Assembly (NCBI RefSeq): GCF_001649575.2
Contig: NC_051431.1
Coordinates: forward strand, 17,552,393 to 17,616,392
Length of the DNA stretch: 64,000 nucleotides
Reading direction: 5' to 3'
Source of the DNA: Kryptolebias marmoratus
Lineage: Eukaryota; Chordata; Actinopteri; Cyprinodontiformes; Rivulidae
Part shown: in pieces, positions 1-11,480 of the stretch
How positions within the stretch are numbered: the stretch's first letter is position 1
How the letters are laid out: the number at the start of each line of letters is the position of its first letter
Program-made: the position numbers and the translations under genes
Notes under the pieces: generated by a model
What the model was told of the DNA's origin: nothing
Databases searched by the model: none
The model's input: the letters and a program-made list of their open reading frames with translations, nothing else

Positions 1-521
1 TCTTTTGTTTTAGTGCTTGATGGACAGTAAAGACAAAATTTGACTTTTCTGCTTCTGCACTGCATTTAGAGGCGCATCATTTGAAGTGCTCTCCAGATAG
101 ACTGTCATGTTTTTTAAGTGCTTTTTAAAGTTTTAAAAAATTTAAAAGTCAAATATTGCTGCCTGTCAATCTTAAAAGGACTGTAATGCCCTTTTTTTTA
201 CAAACAAATGGCAGCTCAAAACAGTACACTATGGAAAGGAGTGACCAAGTGTGAGTCATTTTAAAAGGCTGCCAAAAGTAATTATCCTTCCTCTGAAAAG
301 AACAAGGCAGCACAACTCCTAAAAAGTTGCATTCACAACACTTTTAGAGCAGTGTCATTTGGACCAATAAAAGCAGAGTAGTTCTGTTTGGCCATAACCC
401 ACAAATATGTATCTCAGCTTAAGTTTGGCTGTAATTGAATCATCCAAAACCCAGCAGCACATCTACAACTGAGAAAACGATCAAGAATTTTCTAAACACT
501 AGTCAAAATCTGACCCAACTA
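1..521. other. Unassigned AT-rich non-coding sequence
   Basis: I see no open frame of note, no recognisable repeat and no RNA gene here. The sequence is AT-rich, with short T and A runs, and leads into the family A copy that starts near 522. Confidence 0.5.
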
Positions 522-985
522 AATGAAAGGCCTAGCATTCCTTGAAGATCTGCATATCGCCCACCACTTTTCATGCCAAAGTTTTTTTTTCTAAGATCAT
601 CTTATGATGAAATATGACAGAGGAATAGCTGTTTTGGACAAAATGTGTAAATACCATTATGCATGATCTAATGTGATATTAAGAGATCTTATAGTCTGTG
701 TTGGGGATGACTCTTAGCTACCACCATATCAAATTTTAGTTCATTATGTGCAAAAATGACAGAGTTGTAGCCATTTTTGTGTTTGCTGAGGTCGATCAGT
801 TGTGGCGACTATCTTAGGTTGGACTGACTCTGAAAGTTAATCAGTTATAGATGTACCGCCAGTGATTACTTCCTGAGAGTTTCATTAAAATCTATCTAAA
901 ATCTATGGGATATTTTGCTAACAGAGAGGCAGAAAAGCAGCCACTTGCACTCACTCAGATGTGCACACACACACACGGGCAATTA
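522..985 (-). mobile_element. Family A dispersed repeat, near full-length copy
   Basis: Read on the minus strand, this has the landmarks shared by all family A copies. They are a TTAGC-AAATATC block, AATGAAACTCTCAGGAAGTAATCACTGG-like words, CTGATTAACTTTC, a GGCTACAACTCTGTC-like block, AAATTTGATATGGTGGTAGC, GAGTCATCC, a CATGAAA stretch, and an end at GAATGCTAGGCCTTT. It contains an extra AT-rich stretch (about 595-690) that shorter copies lack. There is no open frame and no clear inverted terminal repeats. I recognise the pattern as abundant in teleost genomes but cannot name the family. The end hairpin is partly decayed in this copy. Confidence 0.75.
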
Positions 986-1040
986 CATGATCATCTGCCT
1001 TTCAATGAGACAAGAGATAAACACTTTTATCTGATTATTT

Positions 1041-1450
1041 AAAGAATCATTTTTCATGATCATAAATTTCAGATGACAGAAAAACCTCCATAACCAGGTA
1101 TTGTTTTATGAGGAAACTTAGAATTTTTTTTGGTATGGCATCATCCATCTGTCTGTCCATCTGTGGACAGTTTCTTGTCCAATGTCTAAACTGATAACCC
1201 TTTAATATATCAAGGTCAAACGGCACAGCTGGATACCTCATGGGTCAAGGATGGTCACTATTGAGTTCAAGATCACAGGGTCAAAGGTCAAGGTCACAGG
1301 TGACCCCTTTGTGGAAACCTTGTCTATGTTCCAGCTTCACATCTGAGTAACATAGAAATGTGAAACCCTTGGGTCCCTAGATAGTGCCTACCAATGGCAC
1401 GTTATGTACCATTGTTGATACTCTTGTTTCTACTGTAAACATTTTATTAT
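1041..1450. repeat. Dispersed repeat-like segment with nuclear-receptor half-sites
   Basis: A CTGTCTGTCC-type stretch is followed by reiterated GGTCA words (about 1210-1310), including GGGTCAAAGGTCA at 1278-1290 and then GGTCAC-AG-GTGACC. Tracts of GGTCA reiterations of this kind occur in dispersed repeats of fish genomes. The first is a direct repeat with one-base spacing, the consensus for RXR-type heterodimers and HNF4. The assignment as a repeat comes from memory of such tracts; binding is inference. Confidence 0.45.
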
Positions 1451-1494
1451 GAACTCATAGTAAACAAAAACCAACCTAAACAGAAAAATAAAAT

Positions 1495-1520
1495 ATTATA
1501 TATATATATATATATATATA
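1495..1520. repeat. (TA)n microsatellite
   Basis: About 12 uninterrupted TA units, directly visible, followed by an AT-rich ATATGTATG tail. Confidence 0.95.
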
Positions 1521-3898
1521 ATATGTATGTTGAGTTCCTTTTAAAAACAGGAATTGACATGTCAGAGCTTTACGAAGTGAGGAATCGAAACAAGGACACG
1601 TGTGTTTGATGTAGCTCTACTTTATATACAGTAGTACCAAAATTGTAACAATAACAGTAACTGGTAAGCATCATGGATCACAAAATATAAATATGGCTTA
1701 CTGGACAGCTAGGATTGCATTAAGGGACAAAATTATGTTTTCAACAACAAACTTTTTCACAAACTCAAATCCTTTCTGCTCCACATCTACAACGACTCCA
1801 TCTGTAATTATCTGCGTTGCTTAAAGGAGCTGACAGAATGAGAACAAACCATTTGTGGCATGAACCAAATGCTAAACTCTATTGAACTGACAGTAGTTTG
1901 CACAAACAGAGAACCCAGGATCTGCACAGATGTGCTGTGGTCTGACAGAGAAGAAAATCTCTCTCCAAATTGAGTTTTCAAATTTCTGAATAACATTTAC
2001 ATAAATAATTGACTCTCAACATCATCCTCTAATCAGTTTTAGATCAGAGCTCAAGTGTTTTCACTTCCCTGAAAAAAAAAAACTCCTGAGAGGACAGATG
2101 AAACATATGGTGTGGTTGTTGTGGAAGTTTTCTTCAGGAGACCGTCACAAGAATTCAAAGTTTGCCAAGAAGCCCAAAGAAGCAGGAGGGACATAATACC
2201 TGCAAGTGATGCTGTGTCGTGTTAAATGAAATCTTTCCAGGGATTTAAAACTGGAGAAACATTTTTAGACTGCTAGCTCAGTTATTGTGTTGTGGGCCGT
2301 CTCATGTAAACACTTTCATAAACAATAATCACTGCATAAAATCAAAAATACACACATATGGCAAAAAATCTGTTTGCCAACAATTTTGTTTTTAACAGTT
2401 TCACTAATTACTAAACAAAAGTAAATAAAATCCAATGAAGAATCAACGATGCATTCCTTAAATGTATGATGTGAATTTATTGTTGCTTTGTGCAGATTGT
2501 GTGTTTGTGGTTTGAAATTTAAACAATTCTGGTAAAGCAGCATCTGAGGGAGGTGTCTTCTGTTGTTTTTTTGTTTTGAGTTCACATTTCATCAGTTTGC
2601 CTCATTTCCTTTCTGCTCTGTGCTCTTATAAACTAAACATTAAGGCACTCTTGTTCCAAAAAAAGGCGCTCTGAATCCGTTTAGGTTTTGTCTCATGTTG
2701 TCAGATGTTGACACAGGCCTGACATTATGCTTAAATAGCTGTTTAAGACAAAAGACAAAACATCTCAAAGTAATAGCCGCAGTTAGGTCGTGTGTGTCTG
2801 CCACACTCCTCTGAAACCCTGGGTTTAAAAATCATCTTACAGAGCTATTGTACACATGGGTTAAACACAAGTACTTTGTTGGGATTTTGTCAACATTTAG
2901 CCGTACATTGAGCTCTTGGATAGATGGTCAGAAGGGACCAAAGTCCCCCCAGAAGAAGATCAGCTCTGTGCTGCAGATGTTTTACTCTGACAAGTTGGCA
3001 GCAGCAGCAGCAGCTGTGTGCAAGATGCCTTCACTTGTCTGGTAAAAAAAAAAAAAAAAAATCATTTTATGTCCCTTTTTTTGTGCAAGTTTAATAATTT
3101 AACAAAATAACCAACAATATTTGAACCAAGCAATAAACAGTAGTCCACAGGAGGCAGATGTGTTATGATGAAACTTCAGTAAGAAGAGATGTTCGAAGCA
3201 TCTTAGTTTAATGTTACAGAAATTTCTGATTTAATGTTTACAATCAAATACAACTTTCACTGCAAAAGGTATGACAGGATAATCTGACTGTTAAGCTTCT
3301 GTTCAGCCTGTGGTTCATACTTTCTGTTCTTCGCTCACTAATGTCCAACGACTGTCCTGCTGGGCCCATGGGAACACTCTCAGCCGTCCAGAAACCTTCG
3401 TAACAATACAAAGATTTATCTTTTCCATCACTGGTGAACACCTTCAGTTAGGAGACTTATTTGATCTAAGAAGGACAGATTTATGAGCTGTTTGAAATGA
3501 TGAAACTTAGGTTTTATTTTGGTCTGAGTCTCTGCTGTAGCGCAGCACCCGGTAGTTTAAACCATTTAGTTGATTGGAGTGATTGTATGTCCAATAGGTT
3601 TTCCAAGATCTAAAGTTATCTTTACATTTGATAAAACTTTGAAAGAGACTTCATTCTGCTCATTGTTGAGGTCCAGACTTTGAGCTGTTTGGCTGAAAGT
3701 GAATAACTTTGTAACTGGACTGATTTAAAAAAAAAAGAAACTAATCTAAATGTGATTCCATACAGACAATAATATTAATAATGAATAAAAGGGAAGGAAA
3801 TGATAATAAAAAAAACATAAAAAACCCCCCAAAAGGCTAGGTTAGTTCTTGTGAGCCACAAAATTTTACTCTTTACTTCTGAGCATATTTGTTGCGTA
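1521..3898. other. Unassigned non-coding block
   Basis: No recognisable gene or transposon. It contains a short GCA run (about 2999-3012) and a 17-base A run ending near 3061. The open frames present are short, lack family similarity and have no supporting splice or promoter context, so I treat them as chance. Confidence 0.5.
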
Positions 3899-3903
3899 AT
3901 GTA

Positions 3904-3943
3904 GGTGTGTGTGTTGTCTGTGTGGGGGTGGGGGGTGGGGGGG
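3904..3943 (+). repeat. GT/G-rich tract with G-quadruplex potential
   Basis: A (GT)n stretch runs into three long G runs at 3924-3928, 3930-3935 and 3937-3943, separated by single T bases. The last run is long enough to supply two G3 blocks, so four G-tracts are available for an intramolecular quadruplex. Confidence 0.8.
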
Positions 3944-4115
3944 TCATGACCGTTTCCCCCTTGTTTGTTTTTGACTTTGGTCTAGCTCTCAGGAGGTGAT
4001 GAGGAACGTGTCGACAAGTCTGAAAGTGTGTCAGAGACAAAGAAAAGGAGACGGAGGAAACAGGAGGGGAGGCTAAAAGGCAAGAGGTTACAGAGGAGTT
4101 ATGAGAGAAATGAAT

Positions 4116-4131
4116 GAGAGAGAGAGAGAGG
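4116..4131. repeat. (GA)n short microsatellite
   Basis: About 8 GA units inside a purine-rich stretch (about 4020-4180) that looks like a decayed purine-biased simple sequence. Confidence 0.8.
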
Positions 4132-4344
4132 ATACAGAAAGTGTCCAAGGAGTTAAACGTACAAAGAGGAGGAAGAGGAGCAGAAGACATGTCCTTGTTT
4201 TAAGTTTGTTAAAGAGGAGAAAGCAGGTTAACAGTTTGTTGCCGTCAAAATAGTCGCGTGAAGAAACTGAGATCCTTTGCAAATGTTTTGAGACATTTTA
4301 GAGACTTCCTGCTCGCTGCCAGCAGTCACAGCTCAGTAAGGTAC

Positions 4345-4425
4345 TAACTTTAGGTTGATTAGCTGTGGCGGCTATTTTGAGCCAGGTTGACTCCAAAAAT
4401 CAATCAGTTGTAGATGTTATTTAAT
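4345..4425 (-). mobile_element. Family A repeat, internal fragment
   Basis: Only the central part of family A is present: the GATTAGCTGTGGCGGC block, GTTGACTCCAAAA, and ATCAGTTGTAGATGT. The flanking parts of the element are missing. Confidence 0.65.
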
Positions 4426-5490
4426 TAATTTTGTATTACCAGATTTTGTTTTAAATAAATGCCTTGTTTCTCTCTGCAGAGATTGAGAAAGAATATGTCA
4501 GAAGAACTTTAGTGCTAAACAATCAAAAATGACAATTGATCAAATGATTGGAGACAAAAGCTGACTTTTAACAACAGTGATGTGTAGTTGTATGCTGTAA
4601 TGAATGCTAAATTGTCAAACATTTGTCCGAGTCCGGTCAAAAAAGGTCTGTTAGTTTTTCACACGGACCTCTACTGTGTGTAAATGCTTTGTGTACAGAA
4701 AAAAAATAAAACAATGTTTTTTCTTTCTGCACACCAACACAAGCTTATTTTTCAGTGAATAAGATTTGTCGAAACAGAGGTAAAAATACTGCAAAAGCTT
4801 TTTTTAAATAAAAAGTTTTCATAAACACCTGTCTGCCTTTGGATAGCTTTCCCCGTCTATTCTGAGGTACGTTGGTTATTTGCCTTAAAGTCGAAAGAAA
4901 AAAAGTCTCAGTCTCAGCTGAGCGAATTCAATCCTCTGGCTCCTTTTTGCTGCCTTCACACAGATGGGCAATTACTGCATGAAAGGTGGGTGAATAGTGA
5001 ATTTTAAATTGTAGCAGAAATCACTTTGAATTGGATGACTTCTAATTTTGTTGTCAGGAAGTTGTAAGGTCAGAGTTTTCTGGAGCTACTCAGCTGTGAA
5101 ACACACTGAGTGTACTTCCTGCTGATGTGAGGAGGGGAAAAATCCACCGCTGTAACTTTGTGCAGAAATTAAGCCTTTTAGTGTGCAGTACCGTATTATT
5201 ATATTTTATCAAGAACAGCCTCCACTAGACTATACGACAAAATGAGGAGAAGTAGTTGTTTGCAAATGGGAGTGTTAGGATTCCTAAACCCACATGTTGA
5301 AATTTCCTCACGTAGGACACTAAAGTCTTTGGCAAGCTATTTGAGCATTTATCATAATTGTTTTTGTCTTCTTCATGAAATCTTCAGGAAACGTCAAACA
5401 TGCTACAAGTGATTAGATTTAGGTGGTGATCCACCAAAATCCAAACCAAACATAAAACTATTGTGGTGCTTGAGTAATTATGACGTTGCA
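4426..5490. other. Unassigned non-coding block
   Basis: AT-rich sequence with no recognised gene, repeat family or RNA gene. Confidence 0.5.
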
Positions 5491-5494
5491 GCCT

Positions 5495-5910
5495 TAACTA
5501 GTGAGAGTCAAAAACCTCAGTGTGTTAACTGGTTAAAACTTAGTCTACCAACAAGTAATACTAGTGACTTTTATATGAGCAGACAAGTGTAAAATTTTAA
5601 CTAGTAACCCAGTAAAGTCTAAAACACTCATAATCTGTCAAGTTAAGGCCTATTCTGACCTTACTAGATAACTAAGACAGATAAAATGTTTACTAGTTAA
5701 CTGTTAAAGTAAAAGTTAAGACCCTAATAAGCTCGTTTTTTCAGTTACTGACTAGTGTGTTTGCTAGTGAATAATATTAGCATATTAGGTGTATTAGTGC
5801 ACTCCTTCAACAGTCAGTAGTTGTACTACTAGACAGGATTTGTGTTGACTTGTCAACATATGAGAGTTTTTGCTTTTCACTTGTTAACTAGTACGACACA
5901 ATTGTTTACT
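5495..5910. repeat. Degenerate ACTAGT-rich tandem array
   Basis: ACTAGT or its one-mismatch variants recur every few tens of bases, often as TTAACTAGT (for example near 5497, 5559, 5597, 5663, 5689, 5752, 5826 and 5887). They are linked by GTTAAAG, TTAAGAC and GTGACTT words. Unit length is irregular, so this is an old, diverged minisatellite or a clustered palindromic motif. The 81-codon open frame overlapping its right end has no recognised similarity and is probably chance. Confidence 0.6.
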
Positions 5911-6479
5911 AATATGGTCCAGTTAAAATGCAGATATTTTGTGACTTTTGAGATACAAGTGTGGTACTTTGGGTTTCTGTTCGAACTGGTTAAAAAAGCT
6001 GTGCCACCAGTTGACAGAAAGAAAAAAAAAATGTTACCAGTCAAAGTCTTTATTCAGTTAGTGCACCAAGATGCTAAGATAGATTGACCGAATGTCCAAC
6101 AAGTGCAAAGAAATTGCAACCCAGAAAAGGAAAATGAGTATTGAGGATGTCAGATAAATGGACTTTCACCTTACCGCTGATCTCCTGAGCAGTCAATAAG
6201 ATTAGAAAAGGGCTATATACTGTAAATGCAATCCATTTATAAAAGAAATGTCACCACCTAAACTCTACAGTGTTCATTTCAATAAAACATTTTATAGCAG
6301 CTGTGGGCAAAAGAGATCAGACCATACACGAACCGAACACCGGCATCTATTTCACCAAGCAGTGAGGCGACCGATGGAAGCTTTTGTTTGTGGAGATTGT
6401 TTTGGGTCTAAATCCATATTTTCTCTTTTCTCTCCTTTGTCCTTCTGGCCTCTCTCTCTCTGTCTGTGCTGAAACGGGG

Positions 6480-6750
6480 TGTGTGTTAATTCTTTGTTGA
6501 AAGGAATGTTTTTGTGAAAATAATTATTTAGTGTGCTGGCAGGGCCCGTCAGTGTGGAAACAAATGCATTTTCAGATGGCAGCCGGTGTGCGTGAGCCTG
6601 AACCTTGGCAGTGGGTGTTTTGGGATGAGTGCAGCCTTATCTTAGCCAGCCAAGGAGCCCCCGGATCCCCTGGCTCATCACCCAGCAGCCGATTACCTTC
6701 CCCCTGAATCTCTGCGTTTTATTAGACTTAGGGGCCTGTGCTGATAAAAG
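6480..6750. promoter_or_regulatory. Candidate conserved non-coding element
   Basis: A complex, repeat-free stretch of higher GC than its surroundings, beginning with AATAATTATTTA-type AT boxes and ending with a CTTATCTTAGCCAGCC region, a GATTACC word and TGATAAAAG. It has no open frame that resembles a protein. The call rests only on texture and on GATA- and homeodomain-type words. No alignment was available. Confidence 0.25.
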
Positions 6751-7120
6751 TGACAAACATTCAACATTCACTTAAAAAAAAAAAAAATCCATGTTCAGAG
6801 AGCCGAGCATTGATTTTGGGCACTGGCCACGAACAGAAGATCTGACTCAGATATAACCTTTGTGAGAAATTACAGAGAGTCCAAACTCAGTTGGTCAGAA
6901 AGCCAGCTTTAATGCAGGTTACACAACCATTTAAAGATGTACATTTTTGTTAGATGTATGCTAGAAATTTATTTAAAAAAAAAGCCTTAAATGTCATGAT
7001 TTGGTACATTGCTCTAATTTTTTTCAGGAATTTGAGATAATGCCACTGTCAAAATCAGCTTTTTTTCAGTAATCACTGCCTGCTGCAGCGAAAGGAGGGC
7101 AACCATTTAACTGCCCTTGT

Positions 7121-7395
7121 CTGTGTGCACATGTTTGTTTATCTGCCTGTCTGTTAGCAAAATATCATGAGCCAGTGGATGGACTTTAATGAAACTCTCA
7201 GAAAGTGATAATTGGATGTACTAATGAATCTATTAAAGCTAATCGACATCAGAAAACATGAAAATGGCTCTAACCTAGTGGGTTTTAAAGATACTGAGCT
7301 TAAATTTGGCGTGATAGTAGCTGAGAGTCATCCCCAACATGTACTCTGAGCACTATCAAATTGCATGAAACCTTTGTTTACAGGTTTGGTGTTAA
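7121..7395 (+). mobile_element. Family A repeat, first unit of a head-to-tail dimer
   Basis: It starts with CTGCCTGTCTGTTAGCAAAA and continues through GTGGATGGACTTTAATGAAA, TCAGAAAGTGATAATTGG, GCTAATCGACATC, AAAATGGCTC and TAGTAGCTGAGAGTCATC. The second unit follows directly, with its CTGCCTGTCTGTTAGC about 268 bases downstream, so the two form a tandem pair in the same orientation. Confidence 0.8.
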
Positions 7396-7690
7396 TTCTT
7401 AGAAATCAACCCTGCCTGTCTGTTAGCAAAACATCTCATAAACCACTGGATGGACATGACTGAAATTCTCAGAAAATAAGCAGTGGATGTACATCTAAAA
7501 CTGATTAATGTTTGGAGTCAACTAGATTCAATATTGCACATATTGGGCAAAGATTTGGTAGGATATTAACTGTCATCTATCCCCATCAAAGCACTAATAA
7601 ATCACACAAGATGTCTGTATTTAACTTTGGAATGCAAGGCAGCAGGTGATATGCTTTCCCACAAAAAGGGCTAGTTTTAATTCCTAAATA
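7396..7690 (+). mobile_element. Family A repeat, second unit of the dimer
   Basis: It restarts at 7411 with CTGCCTGTCTGTTAGCAAAA. It then carries CACTGGATGGACATGACTGA, TGTACATCTAAAACTGATTA, GGAGTCAACTAG, and a terminal part with GCAGCAGGTGATATGC and GGGCTAGTTTTAATT. Unlike the first unit, it includes the family's end region, so the dimer shares one such end. Confidence 0.75.
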
Positions 7691-9950
7691 TATTTGCAAC
7701 AGACGTAGTTGTGTCAGTCTGACTCCTATAGATAATTCTCACTTATCTGTGGATTTCTATATGTAAAAATAAAAATAGGTGCATTGCTGACAGAGTGCAG
7801 AATAGATGAACCTTAGGAAATGGGGACCAAACCCAGTTTAAATCCACTGAATGTCGTAGAGGAGAGCGGGACGGCACTTTTTACGCTGTGGACTGAGCTC
7901 CCTGTTCTCTGCTTCTCCTTTCTGCTCACAGTGATTAGCTCAGTTTGTCATAAGACAGTGAGAGAGAAACTGCAGCGAGGCTCTCAGAAGAGTCCTAGAT
8001 TATTGGATTATGCATGAATGGGACTTTTTTTTCCCCCCACTCACAGATAAATGAAACACTTTATTCATATTCTATGGCTCAGTCTCTCTCCTGCATTACA
8101 TTGTTGTTCAAGCTTTGCTTTACTCCTTTTTTCAGCCGCGAGGAATGAAATTTATAATTTACTATTGAATGTGGACTGTCTGCTTTCAAACATGTTGCTT
8201 TAGAAAAGGTAACAACCCGAAGCCCACTCTGAATTGCAGTTTCTTTTTTAGGTTTTTTGCCTCACATATCTTTGAAGGTTTTTAGCCACAGGTGGACTCT
8301 AGGAATTGCTCACATTGTCATCTCATCTTTATTCAAACTTACTTTCTCTGGTCTGCAGAGGAACCTCATTGTCAGAGTGAAATGACTGCACGTGCGTGTC
8401 CCTGCTAGATTTGAATTGGGTTTTAAACAAAAACAGTTATGGTAAATTCTGTAAGAAAGCTTTCTGAACACATGTTCTTGGCACATCCAGAGGGCAGGGG
8501 CTTTCCCGTTCAGTCACTGGAATATAATCTTTAATATTTGCATGAAGTGTCGTCCTCTTGGCTTTAAACAGAAACTTTCACCAGGCTCTGGGTTCGTCTG
8601 CAGCCTGGATGACGATACAATGCTTCGATCCTGCAAAGTTGACTTTAAATATCTCAGAGTTTTGTTTGCAAAGTTGGGTGGAACTAAATGGGAGATTGAT
8701 AGACCGATTGACCGATTGTGGCAGCATGATCCAGGTGCTGTACCCATGGTACTGTGGTAGAGAGAGACCTGAAACAAAGGTTTAAAAATTGGCTGCAATA
8801 ATTTACAGGGACGATCATGCTGATCTGTGGTTTATTACCAGTATGTAATAGTTATAGTCAGCCCATGTCTGGGATGTGAATCACAGATTCACAGTCGAGC
8901 ACGATCATGATGTGACTTCATCGGTAGAGCAGCTGTGAACCAAAGCAGTTTTTGTGTTTACATCTAGTTGCATCAAACATCACGTCTTTGTTAAAAACAT
9001 TATAGTTAAGATTCAATTGAGAAGTTTGAAATGTGGTGTGATTTAAATAAATCCTAGGATAGTTGCTGCTGATTGTGCTATTATCAAGAAAAGTAAGAAA
9101 CTATAACCTAATAGTTATTTAAATGCTGTTTGTTTGGATCAACAGGACACAATAGGAAAATTAAAAATAAATAATAATAAGCTTTGGTCTGTGTGTGCAC
9201 TTAGATGGGTTTTTTTTATCCAGTGTTTTTAGGGATTTTCAAATTATTACTTTATCGTTGAACAACAGAAGAATAAATTTATAGGAATAAATGTTTAATA
9301 GCTGCCAGATTTATTTATTTTTTTATCTCAGGTCACTAAGGACTTACTGCAGAGCGATGTTTGTTCTGTAAATGGGCTCACATCTGTATTCAGCTTGTTT
9401 CGCTGTTCCTGAACAGTGAATGAGTGGAAAATGAAATATTTTTCAAATTTCTCTCTGCTGTATTTTTTTAAGGCTTTATTTTTTGTTCTTTTTCACGTTC
9501 CTAGTTGGTCGTAAGATGTGACTCGACTGCAGTCAGCTTTACCACTCGGTGTCATTAGGTTCCTCTTTGCAGTATTCCTGTGTTGTATGAGAACTTAGTG
9601 CACAGTAAAATAATCATCATTCAGTTCTGTACGTACATCCACAGAAGAAAAACTCTCAGAGTCAAGATTTATTTTGAACGATGTTTCAGACCTAAAATAT
9701 TAGCTCTCAGAGAAGCGATGTGTTGAACACCGTTTAAGGAAATATTAGAGAAAATGTAATTAATTGTGCTTGTGTTGTTTTTTATCTTGCAAGGTTTTTG
9801 TATATTTTATTAAACACTGGCAGATTTCTTCATTACTTTGCCCTTTTTTGTTTTTTGAAATAAATAGTGAATCAAGAACTAATTAATAAATTAACGTTCG
9901 GTAAAAAATTAATGTTGCTATCTTTTTGGCTGTTTGCTGTTCGTTGTATA
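7691..9950. other. Unassigned non-coding block
   Basis: No transposon or gene is recognised. Around 8514-8798 three open frames overlap (two plus, one minus, 72-94 codons). None resembles a known protein, and overlap of this kind usually reflects locally few stop codons. Confidence 0.5.
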
Positions 9951-10433
9951 TGGAAAGGATAGTTCAGAGCTTCTGAAGTAAGGTTCTGTGGAAAGATTGT
10001 GAACAGCTATTATCTTACCTGTTGTAGATAGCTTTTTGAACAACCCCAATTTTGAAACCAACAGTTTAATTCTGACTGGGTTGACAAGTTAATGAGGTGT
10101 CTGGGTTGGGTCACCGGGCTTTCATTAGTAATCAGCACACTTTTCCTCACTTACTAATCACCCCTCCCAGTATACAGTCCCTCTTGTCCAGAGATCATGA
10201 CTGATGAGCCAACGGCTAGTCTGTATGAAGCCAAGACCAAAGTGGCTAGTTGTTGTCCTAAAACAGCTGGAGTGACAAAAAACATCACCTCATCAACCCA
10301 GGCAAAATTAAATTATGTTTCTCCAAGCTGAAGTCATCCAAAGAGCTATCTACAACAGGCGAGATATTATTTGCTCATAACCCTTTCAAAGAACCCCACA
10401 TCAAAAGCTCTGTCCTACCACTTTAAGGTTTGA
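9951..10433. mobile_element. Family B foldback MITE with long terminal inverted repeats
   Basis: The left arm (about 9951-10085: TTCAGAGCTTCTGAAG, GGTTCTGTGGAAAG, TGTGAACAGC, TCTTACCTGTTGTAGATAG) reappears inverted in the right arm (about 10300-10433: AGCTATCTACAACAGGCGAG, ATTTGCTCATAACC, AAGAACCCCACATCAAAAGC). The arms are about 100 bases or more and the whole is about 480 bp, with no open frame. Partial copies lie near 41.8, 47.65 and 58.5 kb. The structure is that of a non-autonomous DNA transposon; I cannot name the superfamily, and no target duplication is obvious. Confidence 0.75.
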
Positions 10434-11070
10434 ATCTAAATTATATGTTGGCCAAAAAGAGCAACATTCCTTCAAGTTTTTACTTTCAGCTTTAGTTGAC
10501 TTTTGAAAGCCTTAACTATATTAAACAAATATGGAGGAATGGCAGTGAGGAAGTTATTTATTCAAGTAATTAGTTTCCGTCCTTATGACAAGTTGGTTGT
10601 AACATTATGGTTGTCTTTTAGCCTGAGCGGCCTCATTAAGGGACTGCCTCATCAGAAAATGATCTTTTACTCATAGTGAGCCTGTGACAGGTTATTAAAT
10701 GTTACACATCAGGTAGCTTGCCTTGAATTAACTTTCCGTTGGGGTACTTCCCATGCTGACAAATTGCTTTAGTCAGTGGAGAGCCTCAGTCATGACACGG
10801 TGACATATGAGCAGTAAGTCATTGCTGTCGCTGCTGTAGATTGTTGCTGAAAACTGCACTGATTTTAGAAACATCCCCCACGGAGCGAGACAGGTCCTCC
10901 GCTTTGGATTCTGTGTGAATTTACAGCTTGCTACTACTGATATTAACAGGCATGTAATTTAATGTTTTTCCATTCATTTTCAGAATTTTTGGACAGACAT
11001 CTTATATAAACCAGCGTTATCTCAGGTTGACCTCAGTTTGAGTTGGATTTATTGGATAATGTTTATGGCT
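10434..11070. other. Unassigned non-coding block
   Basis: No recognised gene, repeat or RNA gene. The stretch near 10660-10800 is complex in sequence but has no diagnostic motif. Confidence 0.45.
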
Positions 11071-11077
11071 GTGTGCT

Positions 11078-11240
11078 CATTTATCTGTATGTTAGCAAAA
11101 TATCTTGTAAACCACCAAACAGATTTTACTGAAACACTCAGAATGTAACGAGTAAATATAAATTTAGATCTGATTAACTTTTGGACTTAACCCTATATAA
11201 GATGGTTGGCTCTTGTTGGGTTTTTGTACAATAAAAAATA
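11078..11240 (+). mobile_element. Family A repeat, 5'-part fragment
   Basis: It carries TGTTAGCAAAATATCTTGTA, CAGATTTTACTGAAACACTC, GATCTGATTAACTTTTGG and TAAGATGGTTGGC. The copy stops before the AAATTTGGTGTGG block. Confidence 0.7.
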
Positions 11241-11299
11241 TTCAAGCTCATGAAAAAAGAAAGACAAGACAATCACTGAGTAATTGTCTTGTTAAGCGT

Positions 11300-11480
11300 T
11301 TGCTACGGTATGAATCCTTTAATCCAGAACCACATCACTTGTTCCTGATCATTAATATTCACCGCGAGCTTCGTGCCAAAAGGCCGTAGTCAAGGCAATT
11401 TCATCTCCTAAGCAGGGACTCAGACGAGTTCATTTCCAATGCCCTCCAAGCACAACTGAGTTGAAATTGCATTTGAGTGG
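11300..11480. promoter_or_regulatory. Candidate conserved non-coding element
   Basis: A repeat-free, complex stretch with CTGATCATTAATATTCACC (homeodomain-type ATTA words), CGCGAGC and GGCCGTAGTCAAGGC. It is flanked by ordinary AT-rich DNA. The call rests on texture alone and has no conservation data. Confidence 0.25.
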
